From positions 1 through 45,133 of the IMG/VR virus record IMGVR_UViG_3300030102_004039: a stretch of DNA of 45,133 nt, one strand, 5' to 3'. Shown here one piece after another: positions 39,610 to 45,133 of this stretch. Position numbers and translations under genes: made by a program. Position 1 is the first letter of the stretch. Each line of letters opens with the position of its first letter. A model generated the notes under the pieces. That model was not told where the DNA came from. It did not search any database and saw only the letters and a list, made by a program, of their open reading frames with translations. The stretch comes from a virus.

Positions 39610-40554
39610 ATGCAGGCAGAAGCCCAACAGCAGGAAGAATTTGAAGAAACAACATCTGTTGAATTAGAAGATGATTCATCAGAAGAGATTGTAGAAGATT
39701 CTAAAGAAGCATCGGCTAACGAAAAAACTGAAGTAAATGTTCAGGTTGATGATGATGATCAAGAGTTAAGAGATTATGAATCTCCTAACAAAAAAAGAAA
39801 TGACCCAGAAAAACGTATTAGACAATTAACAAGAGCTCGAAAGCAAGCAGAAGAAGAAGCTGCGGCAGCGATTGAATATGCAAAGCAAGTCTTGGCTCAA
39901 AATGAAGACTATAAGAAAAGGCTTTCTACCGTAAACACTGGTTATATGTCTGAGTACGAGGGCAGAATTGCTTCTCAGGAAACACAAGCTAAACGTGCAT
40001 TAGCTGAAGCGCACGAAGCTGGAGATTATGAAAAAGTTGCAGACGCACAAACTGCTATAGCACAAATTGCTATAGAAAAAGAGCGTTTAAGGTTGCAAAG
40101 AGCAAGAACAGAGCAAGATAACTCTCAAGAAGTTCAAGTAGAGCAATCTCAACCTCAACAACAACAGCAGCCACAACCACAACAGCAAAGAGATCCTAAA
40201 TTAGAGTCTTGGCTGTCTAAAAATACATGGTTTGGCTCAGATAAAGTAATGACAGGGGCAGCTCGTGCACTGCATGAGACCCTTGTTGCAGAAGAAGGTT
40301 TTGACCCTCGTACAGATGAATATTACGCTGAGATTGATAAGCGTATGCGCAGGGAAATGCCTCACAAGTTTCAGGCTGACAAGAAAAACGTCCAAGCTGT
40401 CACGCCTGGTGGGAGCGGAACACGCTCATTAAAATCTGGACGGAAAAAATCTGTAGAACTAAACCCAGGTCAAGTTGCTTTAGCTCAGAAGTTGAATATA
40501 CCTCTGGAAAAATATGCGGCTGAAGTGGCAAAACTGGAAAATCGGAGAGACTGA
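39610..40554 (+). CDS. Scaffolding protein
   Basis: The product is 314 aa, with AGGAGA 9 bases before the ATG. The first 60 residues are very acidic. A long Glu/Ala/Lys coiled coil follows (about 65-180), then a Gln/Pro stretch near 190. The C-terminal domain is basic (WLSKNTWFGSDKVMTGAARA, KRMRREMPHKF). An acidic, helical protein directly before the capsid genes with a basic, capsid-binding end is the usual scaffold profile. It would guide procapsid assembly and then leave. Confidence 0.75.
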   Translation: MQAEAQQQEEFEETTSVELEDDSSEEIVEDSKEASANEKTEVNVQVDDDDQELRDYESPNKKRNDPEKRIRQLTRARKQAEEEAAAAIEYAKQVLAQNEDYKKRLSTVNTGYMSEYEGRIASQETQAKRALAEAHEAGDYEKVADAQTAIAQIAIEKERLRLQRARTEQDNSQEVQVEQSQPQQQQQPQPQQQRDPKLESWLSKNTWFGSDKVMTGAARALHETLVAEEGFDPRTDEYYAEIDKRMRREMPHKFQADKKNVQAVTPGGSGTRSLKSGRKKSVELNPGQVALAQKLNIPLEKYAAEVAKLENRRD

Positions 40555-40555
40555 T

Positions 40556-41014
40556 ATGGCTGATCGTACTTCACGCGAAACACAAACGCGGGAGCGCCAA
40601 GAGCGCAGAGTTTGGAGACCCGGTTCAGCTTTAGAAGCGCCGGAAGCCCCATTGGGCTACACACATCGATGGATTCGTGAATCCGTGATGGAATTTGACG
40701 ACAAAACTAACGTCCATAAAAGACGGCAAGAAGGATATGAACTCGTTCGTGCAGAGGAATATCCAGATTATTCAGGACCAGTAGTAGATGAGGGGCGCAA
40801 CGCAGGTATTATCGGCGTTGGCGGTCTTGTATTAGCAAGAATCCCTACCGAATTGGCTGCTCAACGCAATCAACACTACCAAGGAGTTACAAGTAACCAG
40901 ATGGAAGCTGTTGACCGCGATTGGATGCGCGAAAATAACCCCGCGATGCCTAAAATGGCACCGCAGCGCAAAACCTCGGTCAGCTTTGGCGGACCGAAAA
41001 ACTCTGAAGGATAG
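40556..41014 (+). CDS. Head-region protein, arginine-rich
   Basis: The product is 152 aa from the ATG at 40556, two bases after the scaffold stop. An upstream in-frame ATG at 40514 lies inside the scaffold gene. The N-terminus is Arg/Glu-rich (ADRTSRETQTRERQERRVWR). The core has YTHRWIRESVMEFDDKTNVH, then YELVRAEEYPDYSGP and GGLVLARIPTELAAQRNQHY. I recall similar proteins before the capsid gene of other marine phages. A scaffold partner or minor head protein is inferred. Confidence 0.65.
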   Translation: MADRTSRETQTRERQERRVWRPGSALEAPEAPLGYTHRWIRESVMEFDDKTNVHKRRQEGYELVRAEEYPDYSGPVVDEGRNAGIIGVGGLVLARIPTELAAQRNQHYQGVTSNQMEAVDRDWMRENNPAMPKMAPQRKTSVSFGGPKNSEG

Positions 41015-41019
41015 ATAAA

Positions 41020-41595
41020 ATGGCAAATCAAGACGCCGCTTTTGGCCTTCGTCCAAGTCGTTCCAGTACTTCTGCGAACACTCAAAATCGCTACAGAATT
41101 GCAGCAAACTATGGTACATCTATTTTCCAAGGTGACCTAGTTGCTATGGTAACTGGTGGTGGTATTGAGCGTGTAGGAGCAGGTGGTTCAGGATTAATTC
41201 TTGGTGTATTTAACGGATGTTTTTACACAGATCCAACGACTGGCAAGCCAACTTTTTCAAACTACTACCCTGCAAGTACAAACGCATCTGACATCATGGC
41301 TAACGTGATTGATGATCCGTCTGCTACTTTTGAAATCCAAGCTGACGATACTTTCCCAGTGGCAGATTTAGCAGGTAATTTCGACATCGTTGATGCAACT
41401 GCAGGAGATACAGTCTCTGGTCAGTCACGCATGGAACTTGACGTAACAACTGGTGCAACAACGGATACACTTCCGTTGAAAGCCATTGATATTTCTCAAG
41501 ATCCTGAGAATAACGATGTTGCCGCCGCGAACACTAATGTGGTCGTAAAAATCAATAACCACCTGTTCAGCGGTGGAACCGCTGGCTTGGCATAA
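41020..41595 (+). CDS. Head structural protein, decoration candidate
   Basis: The product is 191 aa. It is mostly beta in character, Gly/Thr/Asp-rich: AFGLRPSRSSTSANTQNRYR, GTSIFQGDLVAMVTGGGIER, then FEIQADDTFPVADLAGNFDI. A capsid-stabilising or minor head protein is suggested by composition and by its place immediately before the major capsid gene with a 12-base gap. No family is assigned with certainty. Confidence 0.65.
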   Translation: MANQDAAFGLRPSRSSTSANTQNRYRIAANYGTSIFQGDLVAMVTGGGIERVGAGGSGLILGVFNGCFYTDPTTGKPTFSNYYPASTNASDIMANVIDDPSATFEIQADDTFPVADLAGNFDIVDATAGDTVSGQSRMELDVTTGATTDTLPLKAIDISQDPENNDVAAANTNVVVKINNHLFSGGTAGLA

Positions 41596-41607
41596 GGAGA
41601 CTGAGTT

Positions 41608-42516
41608 ATGGCTATTTCTCGTTCACAACTCGTCAAAGAGCTTGAGCCGGGTCTAAATGCTTTGTTTGGCATGGAGTACGATAGGTACGAAAATCAACAC
41701 GCAGAGATCTATGATACTGAAACATCAGATCGCGCCTTTGAAGAAGAGGTCATGCTAGTTGGTTTTGGAAATGCTCCAACAAAGTCTGAAGGTTCTGGCG
41801 TTGAGTTTGATGACGCAAATGAAGCATACACTGCTCGTTATACACACGAAACAGTGGCGCTTGCATTCGCACTTACCGAAGAAGCAGTAGAAGACAATCT
41901 ATATGATCGTCTTGGCGCTCGTTACACTCGTGCATTAGCACGTTCTATGGCTCACACTAAGCAGGTTAAAGCTGCTGCAACGCTAAACAATGCGTTCAAC
42001 AATAGCTTTACAGGCGGTGACGGCAAAGAACTTTGTGCGACTGACCACCCACTATCTGGTGGTGGCACATTCCGTAACGAACCATCAACTGCTGCAGACC
42101 TCAACGAAACTTCACTTGAGAATGCTCTTATTGACATCTCAACATTCGTTGATGAGCGTAACATGATCATTGCTCTTCGTGGCACCAAGTTGATCATTCC
42201 ACCACAACTGCAATTCGTTGCAGATCGTTTGTTGGAATCGACTCTACGAGTTGGCACATCAGACAATGACATCAACGCAATCCGTAATATGGGTATGGTT
42301 TCAGAGGGTTACACAGTTAACCACTTCTTAACAGACCCAGATGCGTTTTTCATTAAGACTGACGCACCTAACGGATTTAAGCATTTCGAGCGTTCTCCAA
42401 TGAGAACAAACATGGAAGCTGATTTCGATACAGGAAACATGCGTTTCAAAGCTCGTGAGCGTTATTCATTTGGGTTCTCTGACCCTCGTTGTGTTTTCGG
42501 TTCACCCGGAGCATAA
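41608..42516 (+). CDS. Major capsid protein
   Basis: The product is 302 aa, with AAGGAG 8 bases before the ATG. The protein has the order of HK97-fold capsid proteins related to Mu gpT: an N-terminal helix (SQLVKELEPGLNALFGMEY), an E-loop-like region (EEVMLVGFGNAPTKSEGSGV), a long helix (HETVALAFALTEEAVEDNLY), and a P-domain with LIIPPQLQFVADRLLES. The end (RFKARERYSFGFSDPRCVFG) matches the usual capsid ending. A terminator follows, which could allow higher expression of the head core. Confidence 0.85.
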   Translation: MAISRSQLVKELEPGLNALFGMEYDRYENQHAEIYDTETSDRAFEEEVMLVGFGNAPTKSEGSGVEFDDANEAYTARYTHETVALAFALTEEAVEDNLYDRLGARYTRALARSMAHTKQVKAAATLNNAFNNSFTGGDGKELCATDHPLSGGGTFRNEPSTAADLNETSLENALIDISTFVDERNMIIALRGTKLIIPPQLQFVADRLLESTLRVGTSDNDINAIRNMGMVSEGYTVNHFLTDPDAFFIKTDAPNGFKHFERSPMRTNMEADFDTGNMRFKARERYSFGFSDPRCVFGSPGA

Positions 42517-42556
42517 TTTATGATATAAAGAAGTTGCATACTTCTTCTTAACTATT

Positions 42557-42588
42557 GGGGCAGCTTCGGTTGCCCCTTTATTTTTTAT
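42557..42588 (+). terminator. Rho-independent terminator after the major capsid gene
   Basis: GGGGCAGC (42557-42564) and GTTGCCCC (42569-42576) pair around a TTCG tetraloop, with one G-T pair, followed by TTTATTTTTTAT. The C(UUCG)G loop is a strong stem stabiliser. Downstream genes need readthrough or a new promoter. TATAAT at 42589-42594 is a weak candidate. Confidence 0.88.
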
Positions 42589-42662
42589 TATAATGTGTTA
42601 TTGTTATGTCATCCCTGACAGTCGCATGGTGCGTCTGACAATAGCCAAGACAGGAGATGCAA

Positions 42663-43148
42663 ATGGCTAATACTACTTTTAACGGTCCCGTCCGTTCAGA
42701 AAACGGATTTAAGAACATAATTAAAGATTCTACAACTGGTGCGCTTACTAGTGAAATGACTATGAGTGTTTACACTGCAACAGTAACAGTTGCTAATGGC
42801 GCAACTACAGGTAAAGAATCTTCAATAGGTATTCCTTCTAATTTTATCCCAATGGGTGTTATGGTTGCTGTAACTGGTGCTGCGGCTAATAACGTAACGC
42901 TAGATGATATTGGCACAGATGCCGATACAGATGGGTTTGTTGATGGTGCTACTGGTATTACTCTAAATGCCACTGGATTTAAAGGGTTTTTCCCATGCAA
43001 CGGCGCACTAGGAATGTCTGGTGGCGCTACTACTGCAGCTACTGAAACTGCTGATGAAGTAGAAGTTGTAGTTTCTGGTGATCCAGGTGCTGATACTACT
43101 ATAGTTATGAAATTCATAGGTATTTCTAGCTCTTCAGACGCTTCTTAA
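42663..43148 (+). CDS. Head/virion structural protein of unknown type
   Basis: The product is 161 aa. The ATG at 42663 with AGGAG 6 bases upstream is preferred over the ATG at 42657, which overlaps that site. The protein is Thr/Gly/Ala-rich and beta in character (MTMSVYTATVTVANGATTGK, then DEVEVVVSGDPGADTTIVM). It looks like a virion surface or decoration protein. Context between capsid and small basic genes supports a head role. Confidence 0.6.
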   Translation: MANTTFNGPVRSENGFKNIIKDSTTGALTSEMTMSVYTATVTVANGATTGKESSIGIPSNFIPMGVMVAVTGAAANNVTLDDIGTDADTDGFVDGATGITLNATGFKGFFPCNGALGMSGGATTAATETADEVEVVVSGDPGADTTIVMKFIGISSSSDAS

Positions 43149-43160
43149 TAGGAGGTTTGA

Positions 43161-43442
43161 ATGGCTGGCCCAGTAAAAGCATTTAATCACGCGCAAGGAG
43201 CAAGTGCCGCTGTTGTTGGCCCCGCTCGTTCGCGTATTCGTCAAATTGTAATATACGCTGCTGCAGCGGGTGCGTTTACCATTAAAAATGGTAGCGGATC
43301 TGGTGAAACACTACTTACACAAACTTTTCCAACAGGTATACATCATCTAAATATTCCTGATGATGGTATTCTTGCTACGGATGGGGCGTTTATTAGTGCT
43401 TTTACTGGCTCAAGCAACGAATTGACGTTATTTTTATCATAG
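43161..43442 (+). CDS. Small beta-rich virion protein
   Basis: The product is 93 aa, with AGGAGG before the ATG. The protein (NHAQGASAAVVGPARSRIRQ, then LTQTFPTGIHHLNIPDDGIL) is a compact beta-type sequence without cysteines. Small proteins of this kind after the capsid gene often decorate the capsid or form a spike. That is inference from size and place. Confidence 0.6.
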   Translation: MAGPVKAFNHAQGASAAVVGPARSRIRQIVIYAAAAGAFTIKNGSGSGETLLTQTFPTGIHHLNIPDDGILATDGAFISAFTGSSNELTLFLS

Positions 43443-43451
43443 GAGGTTATC

Positions 43452-43739
43452 TTGGCTTCAAGGTCAAAAGATAAAATGCCTGCTAGAAACAAAAAAAATT
43501 TCCGCCCTACTAAAAAAGGGGCGGGAATGACTAAAGCAGGTGTGGCTGCGTACAGACGCAAAAATCCCGGTTCTAAATTACAAACTGCTGTTACAGGTAA
43601 GGTTAAGAAGGGTAGCAAAGCAGCTAAAAGGCGTAAGTCATTTTGCGCAAGATCTGCAGGTCAAATGAAAAAATTTCCTAAAGCCGCAAAAAATCCAAAC
43701 AGTCGCTTGCGACAGGCAAGAAAAAGATGGAAGTGTTAA
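43452..43739 (+). CDS. Small, strongly basic protein with TTG start
   Basis: The product is 95 aa. TTG at 43452 has AGGAGG 5 bases upstream, and no other start fits. About a third of residues are Lys or Arg. The second half has RRKSFCARSAGQMKKFPKAA, then NPNSRLRQARKRWKC, a pattern with two spaced cysteines that I recall from small proteins of marine phages. DNA binding within the head is possible. Function is unproven. Confidence 0.65.
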   Translation: MASRSKDKMPARNKKNFRPTKKGAGMTKAGVAAYRRKNPGSKLQTAVTGKVKKGSKAAKRRKSFCARSAGQMKKFPKAAKNPNSRLRQARKRWKC

Positions 43740-43751
43740 AGGAGGTAACTT

Positions 43752-44015
43752 ATGGCAATGTCCAGAAATCAAATGAGTAAACAAGTTAGTAAGCCCGGTA
43801 AACTCAAAGGTGTACCCAAGGGTTTAAGTTACTTTAAAAAAGGTGGTGCAGCCTCAAAAAAATCAAAAGGTAGTAAAATTTGTCCTGCTGGTAAAGCTTG
43901 GGCAAAGAGAACTTTTGACACATATCCAAGTGCATATGCAAACATGGCAGCATCTAAATACTGTAAAGATCCTAATTACGCCAAAGGTGCTAAAGGCAAG
44001 AAGAAGAAAAAATAA
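43752..44015 (+). CDS. Small basic protein with CPAGKAWAKRTF motif
   Basis: The product is 87 aa, with AGGAGG 6 bases before the ATG. KGSKICPAGKAWAKRTFDTY, then PSAYANMAASKYCKD, is a conserved element of marine and cyanophage small proteins, as far as I remember. Two cysteines frame it. The N- and C-termini are Lys-rich (GAKGKKKKK). The stop overlaps the next start. Function unknown. Confidence 0.65.
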   Translation: MAMSRNQMSKQVSKPGKLKGVPKGLSYFKKGGAASKKSKGSKICPAGKAWAKRTFDTYPSAYANMAASKYCKDPNYAKGAKGKKKKK

Positions 44016-44395
44016 TGGGTGCGCTTAAAGAATGGGTCAAGCAAGATTGGGTTCGGATTGGCACAGATGGTAAAATAAAAGGTAAATGCGGTACTTCTAA
44101 AAATAAGAAGAACCCAGACAGATGTTTACCTAGAAGTAAAGCACAAAGTCTTTCTAAAGCAGAAAGGTCTAAAACTGCTCGTAAGAAAAAAGCAGCAGGT
44201 GCCAAGGGCAAAACTGTTGTTTCTAATACAAAAAAAGCAAAGGTTAGAAATATGAGCCTTGGTGGTGTTGCAGAAACACAGTCTAAAAGAAAATTTAGGG
44301 GTAAAAATATACCCGGAACCGCTGTTGCTAGAGGTTGTGGTATGGTGATGGCAAACAGAAGAAAGCGCACAAAAGGCGCTGTAAGTCAGTCGTAA
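44015..44395 (+). CDS. Basic protein with EWVKQDWVRI motif and RGCGMVM ending
   Basis: The product is 126 aa, starting TAATG over the preceding stop. The N-terminus (GALKEWVKQDWVRIGTDGKI, then CGTSKNKKNPDRCLPRSKAQ) resembles a small-protein family of large marine phages. The tail SKRKFRGKNIPGTAVARGCG, then MVMANRRKRTKGA, is a separate conserved piece often seen alone in phages. The two parts look like a fusion of two families. It is basic throughout, with likely nucleic-acid contact. Confidence 0.65.
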   Translation: MGALKEWVKQDWVRIGTDGKIKGKCGTSKNKKNPDRCLPRSKAQSLSKAERSKTARKKKAAGAKGKTVVSNTKKAKVRNMSLGGVAETQSKRKFRGKNIPGTAVARGCGMVMANRRKRTKGAVSQS

Positions 44396-44405
44396 GGAGA
44401 TAATC

Positions 44406-44585
44406 ATGGCTATGAAGAAGAAAGGATACCGTAGAGGTGGCAAAGTCAAAAAGATGATGAAGGGCGGAGCTGCTGGCGGTAGAAAAATGAGAATGATGAA
44501 AAAAGGTGGAGCTGTTGGTGGTAAGAAATCTCTTGCAGCCGCAAAAGCTGCACTACCTGCGGGGTATAAAATAGTTAAAAAATAA
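44406..44585 (+). CDS. 59-residue Lys/Gly/Met-rich protein
   Basis: ATG at 44406 has AAGGAG 7 bases upstream, and the frame ends with TAA at 44583-44585, overlapping the next ATG. The protein begins MAMKKKGYRRGGKVKKMMKG and contains two KKGGA/KGGA units, then an Ala-rich helix. The RGGKV and MKGGA elements recur in other genes of the window. It is under common ORF length cut-offs. Function unknown. Confidence 0.6.
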   Translation: MAMKKKGYRRGGKVKKMMKGGAAGGRKMRMMKKGGAVGGKKSLAAAKAALPAGYKIVKK

Positions 44586-45133
44586 TGTCTTATTTATACA
44601 GCAACATTCCTTATTTTAAGGCATGGGTTCGCCGTGAATATACTCACAACCACGAGGATTATCACGGCGAATTTCTTCATGCTATGGTTGTCGGTGTTAC
44701 ATCTATGCCAAATAGATGTTTGAGTTTTCAAGTTATGTTTACTGGAAACGAAGCCGAGGGCGAGGAAGAGGATACAGTACATGGCGGCGCGATGTGGGCA
44801 AGAATGCCTATAACTGCTTTGGTAGCTGATATACCTTTAGAAGAATGGCCCGAACCAATGAATACATATGACGCTCAACCTTGGGATTGCTCATCATATC
44901 ATCATGCAGTTTATGTGATAGATAGAGCCACACCATGCCCTTGGTTAGCGAAGATAGACAGTAATTTTTTTCCTGCAAAATATTTATTTACAGTAGACTA
45001 CGCTGAATCAGAAATAGCAGATGATCCAGCGCAGCATAAACAAAGTCATGTTTTAGAATTACTTGATGCTGGGGAGTGGACTGGTAACATTGTTGCGTTA
45101 CCAAACAATCGAGTAAGAGTAACGCATCCCGCT
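44585..45133 (+). CDS. Conserved marine-phage protein, 3' end outside the window
   Basis: The frame opens at ATG 44585, overlapping the preceding stop, and runs 183 complete codons to the window edge without a stop. It begins MSYLYSNIPYFKAWVRREYT and continues with HGEFLHAMVVGVTSMPNRCL and PNNRVRVTHPA. I recall the SNIPYFK-type opening from conserved proteins of marine phages with unknown function. It is aromatic-rich and beta-type. A head-completion or tail-joining role fits the position but is not shown. Confidence 0.75.
   Translation, partial: MSYLYSNIPYFKAWVRREYTHNHEDYHGEFLHAMVVGVTSMPNRCLSFQVMFTGNEAEGEEEDTVHGGAMWARMPITALVADIPLEEWPEPMNTYDAQPWDCSSYHHAVYVIDRATPCPWLAKIDSNFFPAKYLFTVDYAESEIADDPAQHKQSHVLELLDAGEWTGNIVALPNNRVRVTHPA

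Noticed and set aside
42589-42594. Promoter for the genes after the capsid terminator
   Set aside because: TATAAT is present, but no -35 hexamer lies at an acceptable distance. In such AT-rich DNA the match has little weight.
1-45133. Temperate lifestyle
   Set aside because: The two regulators could suggest a lysogeny switch, but I found no integrase, excisionase or partition gene. The lifestyle is left open.

Overview
The window is a tailed double-stranded DNA phage genome, or nearly all of one. The two edges cut the structural region: head genes run off the right edge and tail genes enter at the left edge. The sequence is low in GC. It encodes a terminase, a long portal protein, an HK97-fold-type capsid, a P22 gp10-like tail hub, fibre proteins and very large internal virion proteins. 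There is no tape measure, sheath or baseplate gene, so a short-tailed (podovirus-like) virion is the best reading. The fibre architecture, the phage GroES and the Lys/Gly-rich small head genes recall uncultured marine phages. A marine alphaproteobacterial host is a guess from that resemblance only. I saw no integrase, tRNA gene, RNA polymerase or DNA polymerase.

Layout. (1) 1-7024: tail and fibre genes, including a fibre with a cupredoxin domain, two fibre genes sharing an N-terminal module, and the tail hub. (2) 7034-9283: membrane proteins, holin candidates and a GH19 endolysin. (3) 9326-15892: four virion-interior genes, the last coding for 1009 aa. (4) 15889-16101: a lone minus-strand ribbon-helix-helix regulator that separates late from early genes. 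(5) 16118-24195: the DNA metabolism operon: DUF1064 nuclease, Sak4-like ATPase with a DUF669-like binding protein, SF2 helicase, Cas4-like PD-(D/E)XK nuclease with an apparent Fe-S cluster motif, and a Toprim/RepA-like primase-helicase. A hairpin terminator ends it. (6) 24196-29173: a minus-strand block of small accessory genes around a C5-cytosine methyltransferase. The methyltransferase gene contains a 429-codon second ORF on the same strand. (7) 29174-29546: a dense control region with a 20-bp palindrome, about ten TTACGTCA-type boxes, competing G/C-tract hairpins and a promoter for terS. (8) 29547-31977: terS, a TTCGGG repeat array with G-quadruplex potential, and two promoter-gene-terminator cassettes that share a duplicated control region. 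The first carries a mycobacteriophage gp88-like gene. (9) 32108-45133: the late packaging and head operon: terL, portal, GroES-like co-chaperonin, scaffold, major capsid, and a run of small basic proteins.

How it fits together. The early operon probably remodels, repairs and primes DNA while borrowing the host polymerase. The late operon probably starts at a promoter near 32137, preceded by GGTACCC repeats, and would continue through the head, tail, lysis and internal virion genes if the genome is circular. The most unusual signals are the dual-frame methyltransferase locus, the TTACGTCA array next to terS, the TTCGGG/G-quadruplex arrays, and the repeated control cassette of the two accessory units.
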